From: Micavibrio_A sp041655955
GTDB lineage: Bacteria > Pseudomonadota > Alphaproteobacteria > Micavibrionales > Micavibrionaceae
Direction: 5' to 3'
Length of the DNA: 64,000 nt
NCBI GenBank assembly: GCA_041655955.1
Contig: JBBAEN010000001.1
Location: forward strand, 682,001-746,000
Position numbers and translations under genes: made by a program. Below, in pieces: positions 1-8,071 of the stretch; the stretch's first letter is position 1, and the number at the start of each line of letters is the position of its first letter. The notes under the pieces were generated by a model. The model was not told the DNA's origin. It was given only the letters and a program-made list of their open reading frames with translations, and searched no databases.

Positions 1-1277
1 TCGCCAATGCATGCGGCGTACAGCAAATCTTCATGCACCTGAATGTTTGCTCGCCAGGCAAAATCCTGACAGGGAACACTGGCGGCTCCACCGGCCCGCA
101 TCTTCATTACGAAATCAAGATTAACCAGACCCATGTGGATCCGCTCAAAGCCTTCGGCAAGGATCTCTGCAAGGAAGATGTCCGCACCATGCTTCTCAAT
201 GACGCCGAAGCAAACGGAAAATCCTCAAGTGCCGGCTCTAAAAAAGCCTCTGACACCCCGGAGCCGCCGGGCAAAGGCGGCCCTAACATCACTTATGTCC
301 CGCCCGGGGGAAAAGATCCCGGCGGCAAGGTCAATACAGGCCGCGGCTATTATTATATCCAGCAGGAAGACGGGCGCGTAAGCCGGATTCTGGAACTTGG
401 AAGCAATGACTATGAAACGCCGCTTCTCGGCCCCACAACCGAAGATGTCGTGCCGACGACGACCACCAATAATCCTGTCGCCGGCTGTGCGACCGATACA
501 TGGGCCGCCATGGTCAATCAGGCCGTCCTGCAAACGCGCCGCGAAGTCATGCACAATGCACGCTATGTCCTCAAGCCGGATTCAGTAATGGCTTACTCCT
601 GCTTTAACGAATCTCTTAAAAAGGCGGGAGAACAGCTCGGCCCCGTCTTCAGTGAAAGCAAGCACTGGGTCAACAAGGATATCGACATTATCGGCAAGCA
701 GGCCAATATCACGGCAGAGCTGGGCGAAACCTCGCTCGACGGCGCGATTGAGAATGCCGCTTCCTATGTTTTCAGCACGCATGCACGCATCAATTTCAAA
801 CACGATATGCTCGGCGGAATACTTGAAACCAATCAAGGCGTTACGGCGGATGACGAGGATGTCGGACAGGACAACCTTCCCTGCGGCACGATGAACAGGG
901 TCTGGCAAATGGCAAAATGCCTGAATGCCGATGACGATCCGCTATTTCCCCGTTTTGAAGATCTCGTCGAAAACGAATCCGATACGCGGAAATATCCGGC
1001 CTTTCTCACCTGCAACAATACCGGCATCACGCAGAACATGATTGATATTGCCCGCCAGAAAAAGGTGAAGAATTCCAAGGTTGAAACGCATTTCGATATT
1101 ATCGCGCCGAAGGGCGGCAAGTGCCATCCCCCCATCGCGACGGGGGTGACGGTTCTTGCCCGCAAGGGATCGGGCATTATAACGCAGCAGATACAATATC
1201 CGGATGCGGTTTGCATCACCCATGGGTGCAGTTACAAAAACAGCGGCTCCGGCGCGGGCGAGTGCGTACGCGAATAG
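1..1277 (+). CDS. M23-family (LytM-like) peptidase, C-terminal part with Cys-rich domain; 5' end outside window
   Basis: The frame is open from the left edge, so the true start is outside the window; the first internal ATG is at 33. The first visible residues carry the end of an M23/LytM zinc-peptidase domain, with the motif GNTGGSTGPHLHYEI, whose HxH belongs to the metal site. M23 enzymes cut peptidoglycan cross-bridges in the periplasm. After a Pro/Gly/Lys-rich linker (about residues 60-100) comes a roughly 260-residue domain with spaced cysteines, including CATDTW and CGTMNRVWQMAKCLN. This domain is clearly paralogous to the whole of the next gene. I infer a secreted cell-wall enzyme fused to an adaptor domain. 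The domain has no name I recognise. Confidence 0.85.
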   Translation, partial: ANACGVQQIFMHLNVCSPGKILTGNTGGSTGPHLHYEIKINQTHVDPLKAFGKDLCKEDVRTMLLNDAEANGKSSSAGSKKASDTPEPPGKGGPNITYVPPGGKDPGGKVNTGRGYYYIQQEDGRVSRILELGSNDYETPLLGPTTEDVVPTTTTNNPVAGCATDTWAAMVNQAVLQTRREVMHNARYVLKPDSVMAYSCFNESLKKAGEQLGPVFSESKHWVNKDIDIIGKQANITAELGETSLDGAIENAASYVFSTHARINFKHDMLGGILETNQGVTADDEDVGQDNLPCGTMNRVWQMAKCLNADDDPLFPRFEDLVENESDTRKYPAFLTCNNTGITQNMIDIARQKKVKNSKVETHFDIIAPKGGKCHPPIATGVTVLARKGSGIITQQIQYPDAVCITHGCSYKNSGSGAGECVRE

Positions 1278-1358
1278 CCTAAGGGTTTGATACATCGAAT
1301 GTTTGCCAAGAGGGCCTGATATTGGTTACTATAGATAAAGCGGGGAAGAGATAAAAAG

Positions 1359-2318
1359 ATGAAACCATTGCTGACATCGCTATTTACCCTTGTCCTTCTG
1401 GCCGGCGCCGGATGGATGGGCTTTTCCCCGGACGCCTGCGCCCAGGCAAGCAGCATCGCCAACCAGACATGCGACACGCAGGTCTGGCAAACCATGGAAG
1501 CCCGCGCCCGTATCGAAACCGAGCGCGAAATCATGCAAAACCAGAACTTGATCTTCAAGCCGGACAGCATCCTGAATTATGTCTGTTTCGACAGCCTCGC
1601 GGGGCACGCCGCCGCCAATGTCGGCGTCCTCTTCACCCACACGACCTATTGGGACGGAAAGCTCATCATCGAATGGGGCGATCAGGGGAAATATAAGGGC
1701 GTTGACGAAGCCGTGAACAAGGCGGTCATCGAATCATTAAAGACCTACCTGAAGGGCAATTACGACCACTCCCTGCTCGGCGGCAGGGGGCAGGTGCTTG
1801 GACTGGGAGCGACGCCCGCAGAGCCGAAAAAAGCCAATCAAAGCTCGACCTATTCCTGCGGCGTGATGGCGCAGGTCTGGGCCACCGCGAAATGCCTGAA
1901 TTTCTTGCATACAAATGAGTTTGCAAAGACGGACGGATATTACCCTTTCCTCAACCTGAAGGCGGAAGAAGGCGGCGAGAATGTCGCGGGCTATGAGTCG
2001 ATCAATGAAGTGCGCAATTTTCCCAATCCATGCGGCGGGACGCCCATCACGGGCAGCACATGGAAGGATATGTATCATTTGAGCCGCAACGAAACGGGAT
2101 TCGGCGCGGTCGATGCGAAATACCAGTTCGGCACGCCTTTGAACAAAGCCTTCACGGATGTCAGGAAGCTTTTGGAACCAGGAAAATGCGAGAGCCCCAT
2201 TAAAACCGGCGTCAAGGTTATCAAAGGGCTGGACGGCTCCACGCCCTATGATGACGGAGTCTGCACCAATCCCGGTTGTGCTTATGATGGCTCTTCCTGC
2301 AAACCGGCAGGTTCATAA
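1359..2318 (+). CDS. Secreted Cys-rich protein, paralogue of the C-terminal domain of the preceding M23 protein
   Basis: This protein of 319 residues starts with a signal peptide (MKPLLTSLFTLVLLAGAGWM, cut near CAQA). The mature part aligns along its length with the C-terminal domain of the preceding M23 protein: CDTQVW matches CATDTW, FKPDSILNYVCF matches LKPDSVMAYSCF, CGVMAQVWATAKCLN matches CGTMNRVWQMAKCLN, and the tails share a GKC-P-I-TGV pattern. The cysteines line up, which suggests conserved disulfides made in the periplasm. The 81-bp gap and shared direction suggest one operon. The function is unknown; it may partner the peptidase or belong to an envelope or secretion cluster lying to the left. 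An open frame overlapping its 3' end is listed separately. Confidence 0.85.
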   Translation: MKPLLTSLFTLVLLAGAGWMGFSPDACAQASSIANQTCDTQVWQTMEARARIETEREIMQNQNLIFKPDSILNYVCFDSLAGHAAANVGVLFTHTTYWDGKLIIEWGDQGKYKGVDEAVNKAVIESLKTYLKGNYDHSLLGGRGQVLGLGATPAEPKKANQSSTYSCGVMAQVWATAKCLNFLHTNEFAKTDGYYPFLNLKAEEGGENVAGYESINEVRNFPNPCGGTPITGSTWKDMYHLSRNETGFGAVDAKYQFGTPLNKAFTDVRKLLEPGKCESPIKTGVKVIKGLDGSTPYDDGVCTNPGCAYDGSSCKPAGS

Positions 2319-2581
2319 TACCCTGCCCTTCCGGCGGTTCGGATGCCGTTGGGAATCGGGCCTTTGCGCCTATCGCGGAATGGCCGCCGCTTCCGTCCGT
2401 AAAACCGGGGCGCTGGCCCTTTAAGGGCGCACAGGCCGTTGCCGCCGGCCTCGCGGATGAAACCGCTTTCTTCGGCGCGGCGCTGGCAAGCCTTTCCACC
2501 GGGGAAACCATTCCTGCCCAAAACGGCATGCTTGGCGGCGGCGTGTCATTTCGCGGCCCGAACGAACCAGCGCCACAATGA
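2288..2581 (+). pseudogene. Open frame without start codon after the secreted paralogue; frameshift remnant or -1 extension
   Basis: The -1 frame relative to the preceding gene is open from 2288 to a TGA at 2579-2581 (97 codons). It has no ATG, GTG or TTG near its beginning. The reading (for example GLADETAFFGAALASLS) looks protein-like and its codons match neighbouring genes, while the other forward frames are interrupted. A rho-independent terminator follows 19 bp later, so the frame lies inside the same transcript. It could be a lost 3' exon-like tail created by an indel, a decayed gene, or a frameshift-expressed extension. No slippery heptamer was recognised, so decay or an indel is favoured. 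Confidence 0.4.
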
Positions 2582-2600
2582 TTTTACGGCATAAAGAAAG

Positions 2601-2628
2601 CGCGGCCCGTTAAAGCCGCGTTTTTTTT
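2601..2628 (+). terminator. Rho-independent terminator
   Basis: A CGCGGC/GCCGCG stem with a short loop is followed directly by eight T residues. It closes the M23 transcription unit. Confidence 0.85.
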
Positions 2629-2692
2629 AATAGATGGCCCGCCCGAAAGTGCATCAGCCGCGGCAAAAATTTGCGGCCGATATTGAGGCCCT

Positions 2693-3340
2693 TTAATGTT
2701 TGATGCCGCCTTCTTCACGGCGCTTCATATATTCCATGACGATGCGGGCGATCTTTTGCTTGTCCACAGGCTCGCTGCCGCCGGAAGGCGCCGCCTTTCC
2801 AGCAATAGCGGCGGCGCCCACGCCCTCCTCCTTTAGAAGGGGGGGCACGAATCTTTCTTCTTGTTGAGAAGGCAGCGCGACCCGCCCGGATTGAGCGGCC
2901 ACATGCCCCGCCCCCGTCCCCATCCCCGCCGAAACCGTAGCCGGAAGCGGTTTTGCGGCTTGGGGGGCCTGCGCGGTCTTGCCGGATTGGCGGGAAGCTC
3001 CAAATGGGTGGGACAGGCCGGATGGGCTGGATGGATTGGATGGGTTGGATGGGTTGGATGGGTTGGATGGGCTGGATGGATAGGATGGATTGGATGGGTT
3101 AGATGGGTTGGAAGAAGAGCCGGAAACGTCCGAAGCGCCCGCATTGCCGGAAGCGCCAGAATCGCCTGAAACCCCCGAAACGCCTTTCGCAGAAAGCGGC
3201 ATATCGGGGTCGAGTTCCGGCATCGCGCCCGCAATATGCTCCTTCATCGCCTTTAACAGGGCGGGATCAATCTTCGCCCGCGTCGCCCGGAGGACGGCCA
3301 GGGCATGTTCCCTTATCAAACGGCTGGCATCTGCGCTCAT
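2693..3340 (-). CDS. Hypothetical protein with Ser-Asn-Pro tandem repeats
   Basis: This predicted protein of 215 residues has an ordered, helical-looking N-terminus (about residues 1-50, MSADASRLIREHALAVLRAT) and a charged helical C-terminus (KIARIVMEYMKRREEGG). Between them is a low-complexity Gly/Ser/Pro region. The middle (about residues 75-110) is a run of SNP triplets produced by a 9-bp tandem repeat. I do not recognise the family. The layout of two conserved ends joined by a disordered repeat linker suggests that only the ends carry function. It is divergent from the lipid A operon across about 120 bp. Confidence 0.7.
   Translation of the reverse strand: MSADASRLIREHALAVLRATRAKIDPALLKAMKEHIAGAMPELDPDMPLSAKGVSGVSGDSGASGNAGASDVSGSSSNPSNPSNPSYPSSPSNPSNPSNPSNPSSPSGLSHPFGASRQSGKTAQAPQAAKPLPATVSAGMGTGAGHVAAQSGRVALPSQQEERFVPPLLKEEGVGAAAIAGKAAPSGGSEPVDKQKIARIVMEYMKRREEGGIKH
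3020..3109. repeat. 9-bp minisatellite (10 units) inside a coding region
   Basis: Ten near-perfect copies of a GGATGGGTT-type unit lie head to tail, with A/G and C/T variants. Being a multiple of three, gain or loss of units would only lengthen or shorten the SNP repeat of the minus-strand protein. Confidence 0.9.
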
Positions 3341-3457
3341 CTATCTCTTTGCCTTTCGGCCAAAACGCCCTATACCTAGATATTTCAAGGAATTGCGTTA
3401 TGGCCATCCCTGCCATTATACCGCACGAAAAACGAAATTGATAAGGCAAAAGGGCAA

Positions 3458-4759
3458 ATGTCCAGACTTCTGAGCGCATATGCATCAATCACCAATGCCG
3501 GAACGCCGGTTCTGGAATGGCTGCTAAAGCGCCGATTGCAAAAGGGAAAAGAAGATCCTGTGCGGCTGGACGAGCGGCGCGGGCTTGCCTCCCTGCCCCG
3601 CCCGCAAGAAGCGGGCCTCAGGCTTTTATGGGTGCATGCGGCCAGCGTCGGCGAATCGCAAGCCGCCCTTATCCTCATCGAATCCCTGAAAGCCTATAAT
3701 ATCCGCATATTGGTCACGACCGGCACGGTGACTTCGGCAAGCCTGATGGAACGCCGCCTGCCGGATTATGCCTTCCACCAATATATTCCGGTCGATCATC
3801 CGCTCTGGGTCGAACGCTTCCTCAATCACTGGAAGCCGGATCTCGCTTTCTGGATGGAATCGGAATTATGGCCCAACATGCTGCTGGCGTTGAAAAAGCG
3901 CGGCACCCCTGCCGTCCTCCTCAATGCCCGCATGTCTAACACATCATTCAACCGCTGGCGCTACGCCCCGAAAGCGGCGCGCGCAATACTGGAAAGCTTT
4001 GTCCAGATACAGGCGCAAACCGAAAACGACGCCGCCCGCTTCCGGCTCTTCGGCCACAGGAATGTTTCGGCCAGCGGCAATATAAAATTCAGCGCCGCGC
4101 CGCTCCCTTATGACGAGATCGCCTTTTCCGCCATGCAGCTTGCGACCGAAGACCGGGCAATCTGGGTTTACGCCAGCACCCATGCAGGGGAAGAAGCGCT
4201 TGCCTGCCGCGTTCATAAAAAACTGCGTGAAGAATTCCCGTCCCTGCTCACCGTCATCGTGCCGCGCCATCCACAGCGTACAGAGGAGATCGCCGCCGCC
4301 TGTTTTGAAAACGGCGTCACCTACACGCTGCGCTCTCAAAACGGCGCCCTGCCCGCGCCGGACGACGATATCTATATTGCGGACACGCTCGGCGAACTCG
4401 GCCTTTTCTACCGCCTCGCCCCCATCGCCATGATCGGCAGGTCGTTCAGCAATGACGGCGGCGGCGGCCACAACCCTATCGAAGCGGCCCAATATCATTG
4501 CGCCGTCCTGACGGGCCCGCATAACCAGTATCAGCGCCCCATTTATAACGACATGCAGGCCGCGGACGCCGTTAAAACCGTCCATACGGAAGGCGAACTT
4601 GCCGAAGAACTGGGCAACTTGCTCCGCGACCCCGGACGCTTGCGCAAGGCGCAGGAGAACGCCGCCTATTTCGCCCAGCAAAAAAAGCATGTGATTGACG
4701 CGGTCATGGAAAAGCTCGAACCCGTCCTGACGCCGGCGAAGGATTCCGATGCCGCCTAA
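3458..4759 (+). CDS. waaA: 3-deoxy-D-manno-octulosonic acid (Kdo) transferase
   Basis: WaaA/KdtA moves Kdo residues from CMP-Kdo to lipid IVA at the inner face of the cytoplasmic membrane, the first step of LPS core assembly. The length of 433 residues is usual. The family signature LLWVHAASVGESQAAL is near residue 55, followed by the GT30 fold with FWMESELWPNMLLALKKRG and the C-terminal GGHNPIEAAQ sugar-nucleotide motif. An N-terminal hydrophobic stretch fits membrane anchoring. It overlaps lpxK by 11 bp and heads a three-gene lipid A operon, which implies translational coupling. Confidence 0.95.
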   Translation: MSRLLSAYASITNAGTPVLEWLLKRRLQKGKEDPVRLDERRGLASLPRPQEAGLRLLWVHAASVGESQAALILIESLKAYNIRILVTTGTVTSASLMERRLPDYAFHQYIPVDHPLWVERFLNHWKPDLAFWMESELWPNMLLALKKRGTPAVLLNARMSNTSFNRWRYAPKAARAILESFVQIQAQTENDAARFRLFGHRNVSASGNIKFSAAPLPYDEIAFSAMQLATEDRAIWVYASTHAGEEALACRVHKKLREEFPSLLTVIVPRHPQRTEEIAAACFENGVTYTLRSQNGALPAPDDDIYIADTLGELGLFYRLAPIAMIGRSFSNDGGGGHNPIEAAQYHCAVLTGPHNQYQRPIYNDMQAADAVKTVHTEGELAEELGNLLRDPGRLRKAQENAAYFAQQKKHVIDAVMEKLEPVLTPAKDSDAA

Positions 4760-5717
4760 AACGCCAAGCTTCTGGAGAGAAAAAGGATTATGGGCGCGCC
4801 TGCTCTGGCCGCTCGGCATGCTTTATTATTGCGGCCACCGCGTAAAATCCGCCTTTGCGCGGCCCTATCAAAGCCGCCTTCCGGTTCTGTGCGTCGGCGG
4901 CGCCGTCGCGGGCGGCAGCGGCAAGACGCCGACCGTCCACGCGCTCATCCGCCTCTTGCGCGAAAGCGGCCTCGCGCAAAATCCGGTTATCCTGACGCGC
5001 GGCTATGGCGGCTCTATGAAAGGCCCGACACAGGTGCAGGCCGGTTATCATGATTATTGCGATGTCGGCGATGAGGCCCTTCTCCATGCGGCGGTCGCCC
5101 CGACCATCATCGGCGCGGACAGGGGCGCGGGCGCGCGGCTCGCCGAAGCCATGGGCGCGGATATGATCGTCATGGATGACGGGCTGCAAAACAACACGCT
5201 CATGAAAACCCTTTCCTTCCTCGTGCTTGATAAGGGCTATGGAACCGGCAACGGATGGATGATTCCGGCGGGGCCGCTGCGCGAGCCTCTCCCCGCCATT
5301 CTGGGCAAGGTCAAGGGGGCCATCCTGACGGGCGCGGGCGATAAGACGCCGCCCCTTCACGGCACGCCCCTTTATGAAACACAAATAAAAACCATATCGC
5401 ACCATGATAAAAGCAAACGCTATTTTGGCTTTGCGGGGCTTGGCCGCCCGGATAAATTCCGGGATACGCTCACCGGGAATAATTTTGCGCTGGACGGGTT
5501 TGAAGCCTTTGCGGATCATCATCCCTATAGTGGCGGCGACCTTGCCCGCCTGATGGAAAAAGCCGGCGGGGCGCGGCTTATCACGACGGAAAAAGATTAT
5601 ATGCGCATCCCCGAAGAATACAGGCACGCCGTCGATGTCCTTCAAATAGAAATGCGCTTTAGCGATCCTGCGGCAATCATTCAACAAATCCGCTCCGTCA
5701 TGGGGGAGGCGCGATGA
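4749..5717 (+). CDS. lpxK: Tetraacyldisaccharide 4'-kinase
   Basis: LpxK phosphorylates the 4' position of the lipid A disaccharide to give lipid IVA, at the cytoplasmic membrane. The protein has 322 residues. The P-loop appears as GGAVAGGSGKTPTVHALI, the usual GGTGKTP form with an alanine insertion-like variation. The downstream VMDDGLQN motif holds the metal and base residues. The start overlaps the end of waaA and the stop overlaps the next gene by 4 bp, so the three lipid A steps are tightly coupled. Confidence 0.95.
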   Translation: MPPKTPSFWREKGLWARLLWPLGMLYYCGHRVKSAFARPYQSRLPVLCVGGAVAGGSGKTPTVHALIRLLRESGLAQNPVILTRGYGGSMKGPTQVQAGYHDYCDVGDEALLHAAVAPTIIGADRGAGARLAEAMGADMIVMDDGLQNNTLMKTLSFLVLDKGYGTGNGWMIPAGPLREPLPAILGKVKGAILTGAGDKTPPLHGTPLYETQIKTISHHDKSKRYFGFAGLGRPDKFRDTLTGNNFALDGFEAFADHHPYSGGDLARLMEKAGGARLITTEKDYMRIPEEYRHAVDVLQIEMRFSDPAAIIQQIRSVMGEAR

Positions 5718-6589
5718 TGAAGAAGCTCCGCTATATGCTCGAAGCCTTCGCGCTCGGCCTTGTTTTCATTCTCTTTAAACTCATGCCTCCCGCCGCGGCC
5801 TCTTCATGCGGCGGCTGGATCGGCAGGACGGCCGGCCCGCGCCTTGCTGCCTCGCGCAAAGCCCGCGCCAATCTCACCGAAGCCTATCCCGGCAAGAGCG
5901 CAGCCGACATTAACGGCATCATCGCCGCCATGTGGGACAATCTCGGCCGCGTCATGGCCGAATACCCGCATCTGAAAACAATCATCCATGAATATACGGA
6001 TATCAGCGGAGAGGAAAATCTGTTCGCGCTCGGCAAGGACAGCCCGTGCATTATCATCGGCGGGCATCTTGCCAATTGGGAATTGCTTCCTTTTTACTTC
6101 AATTACCGCATCGACTGGCCGCTGGCGGGATTGTTCCGCGCGCCCAACAATCCCTATACGGCATGGATATTGAACCGCGCACGCAATCCCGAACGGCGCG
6201 GCGCCTATATCCCGAAATCCGCAAAAGGGGCGCGCGCCATCGTCAATACGCTTAAAGAGGGGGAGCGGCTCGGCATCCTCATCGACCAGAAATATAATGA
6301 AGGCATCGCCGTGCCGTTTTTCGAACGGCCCGCCATGACCAGCCCCTCCTTCGCCCAGCTCGCGCGGCGCTATGACGTCCCCGTCCTGCCGCTGCGTGTC
6401 CGGCGCCGCAAGGAGAAATTCGGTTTCGAGATCATGATCTACCAGCCCTTCCATATCGGCGGGGACATAAGCGATGAAGAGGCGGTTTTGAAAGCCCATC
6501 ATATGCTGGAAGAATGGATTGGCGAACGCCCCGGCGAATGGCTCTGGCTCCACCGCCGCTGGGCCGGCATGCCTGCGCGCGCGGTATAA
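5714..6589 (+). CDS. lpxL: Lipid A late acyltransferase (LpxL/HtrB-like)
   Basis: This protein of 291 residues belongs to the lysophospholipid/LPS acyltransferase family that adds secondary acyl chains to Kdo-lipid IVA. It has an N-terminal hydrophobic segment (ALGLVFILFKLMPPAA). Catalytic block I appears as GGHLANWELLP, the HxxxxE/D motif, and a second block as GILIDQKYNEGIAVPFF. The start is an ATGA overlap with lpxK. Which chain and position it acylates cannot be read from sequence, so the lpxL symbol marks the family only. Confidence 0.88.
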   Translation: MMKKLRYMLEAFALGLVFILFKLMPPAAASSCGGWIGRTAGPRLAASRKARANLTEAYPGKSAADINGIIAAMWDNLGRVMAEYPHLKTIIHEYTDISGEENLFALGKDSPCIIIGGHLANWELLPFYFNYRIDWPLAGLFRAPNNPYTAWILNRARNPERRGAYIPKSAKGARAIVNTLKEGERLGILIDQKYNEGIAVPFFERPAMTSPSFAQLARRYDVPVLPLRVRRRKEKFGFEIMIYQPFHIGGDISDEEAVLKAHHMLEEWIGERPGEWLWLHRRWAGMPARAV

Positions 6590-6715
6590 TTTTCATAAAA
6601 TTAAACCATGAAGGCAAGACTTGCAGTCGCGCTCGCCTATGCCGTACAAGAAAGGGCCTGCAAGGCACCGAAAAGCAACTTCGCGATAATCCCGAACCTA
6701 TAACGGCGCATAAAA

Positions 6716-8071
6716 ATGAGTGATAACTGGACACCCGAAAGCTGGAGAACGAAGCCCGCAAAGCAAATGCCGCATTATCCCGATGCAAAAAAGCTCGGCG
6801 AGGCGGAAAAGACGCTGGCCGCCATGCCGCCGCTCGTTTTCGCGGGCGAGGCGCGCCGCCTGAAAGCCCAGCTCGCCGAAGCCGCCACCGGGAAAGCCTT
6901 CGTGCTTCAGGGCGGCGATTGCGCCGAAAGCTTTGCCGAATTCGGCGCGAACAAGATCCGCGATTCCTTCCGCGTCCTGCTCCAGATGGCGATCGTCATG
7001 ACATTTGCCGGATCAATGCCGGTCGTGAAAATGGGCCGCATGGCGGGACAATTCGCCAAGCCGCGATCCGACGACAATGAAACCAGGGACGGCCAGACGC
7101 TCCCCGTCTATCGCGGCGACATCATCAATGGTTTTGATTTCAACGAAGACAGCCGCATCCCCGATCCGGATCGCATGATCCGCGCCTATAACCAGGCGGC
7201 GGCGACGCTCAACCTTTTGCGGGCCTTCGCGCAAGGCGGCTATGCCGACCTGCAAAAGGTCAATAGCTGGAACCTCGATTTCATCAAGGATTCCCCGCTC
7301 GGCGAACGCTATGCGAAAATGGCGGCGGACATTGAACGCTCCCTCGCCTTCATGCGCGCCTGCGGCATTACGGGCGACACGGTCGCGGCGATGCGCGAGG
7401 CGGATTTCTACACCTGCCACGAAGCGCTCCTCCTTCCCTATGAACAGGCGATGACGCGCATCGATTCGACGACCGGCGACTGGTACGACACGTCCGCGCA
7501 TTTCCTGTGGATCGGCGCACGCACCAACCAGAATGACGGGGCGCAGATCGAATTCGTGCGCGGCGTCAAAAACCCGATAGGGCTGAAAGTCCCGCCCGGC
7601 CTTGACGCGGATACGCTTATCCGCTCCATCGATCTCATCAATCCGGAAAACGAAGCCGGGCGCATCACGCTCATCGCCCGCATGGGGGCCGGAAAGGTCG
7701 GGGAAAATCTTGGCCCCCTCGTCCGCGCCGTGAAGGAAGAAGGCCGGAACGTCGTGTGGATTTGCGACCCGATGCACGGCAACACGGAAAAATCGGCAAC
7801 GGGCTACAAGACCCGCCGCTTCGACAATATCCTTTCCGAGGTGCGCGATTTCTTCGCCCTCCACCGCGCCGAAGGCACGCATCCGGGCGGCGTGCATTTC
7901 GAGCTGACCGGACAAAACGTCACCGAATGCACCGGCGGCGCGCATAAAGTCACCGAGGAGGATCTGTCCAGCCGTTACCACACAGCCTGCGACCCGCGCC
8001 TCAACGCCAATCAGGCGTTGGAACTCGCCTTCCTCGTCGCCGATGAATTGAAGGCGGCAAGGGCGGCATGA
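6716..8071 (+). CDS. Class II 3-deoxy-7-phosphoheptulonate synthase
   Basis: This enzyme joins phosphoenolpyruvate and erythrose 4-phosphate to make DAHP, the entry step of the shikimate pathway. The 451 residues match the plant-like class II family: N-terminal SWRTKPAKQMPHYPD, then FVLQGGDCAESFAEF (metal and PEP site), GRMAGQFAKPRS, and VWICDPMHGNTEKS. It follows the lipid A genes after a 126-bp gap that holds no gene I can see. Its TGA overlaps the ATG of nadE by 4 bp, so the two are likely cotranscribed. Confidence 0.95.
   Translation: MSDNWTPESWRTKPAKQMPHYPDAKKLGEAEKTLAAMPPLVFAGEARRLKAQLAEAATGKAFVLQGGDCAESFAEFGANKIRDSFRVLLQMAIVMTFAGSMPVVKMGRMAGQFAKPRSDDNETRDGQTLPVYRGDIINGFDFNEDSRIPDPDRMIRAYNQAAATLNLLRAFAQGGYADLQKVNSWNLDFIKDSPLGERYAKMAADIERSLAFMRACGITGDTVAAMREADFYTCHEALLLPYEQAMTRIDSTTGDWYDTSAHFLWIGARTNQNDGAQIEFVRGVKNPIGLKVPPGLDADTLIRSIDLINPENEAGRITLIARMGAGKVGENLGPLVRAVKEEGRNVVWICDPMHGNTEKSATGYKTRRFDNILSEVRDFFALHRAEGTHPGGVHFELTGQNVTECTGGAHKVTEEDLSSRYHTACDPRLNANQALELAFLVADELKAARAA

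Noticed and set aside
1305..1335. Possible -35/-10 pair upstream of the second secreted gene
   Set aside because: The spacer is about 21 bp, too long for a normal sigma-70 promoter, and the gap is short enough for cotranscription.
3020..3109. Tandem 9-bp array considered as a CRISPR or phage attachment repeat
   Set aside because: There are no spacers between units, the repeat lies in a coding frame and no cas genes are present.
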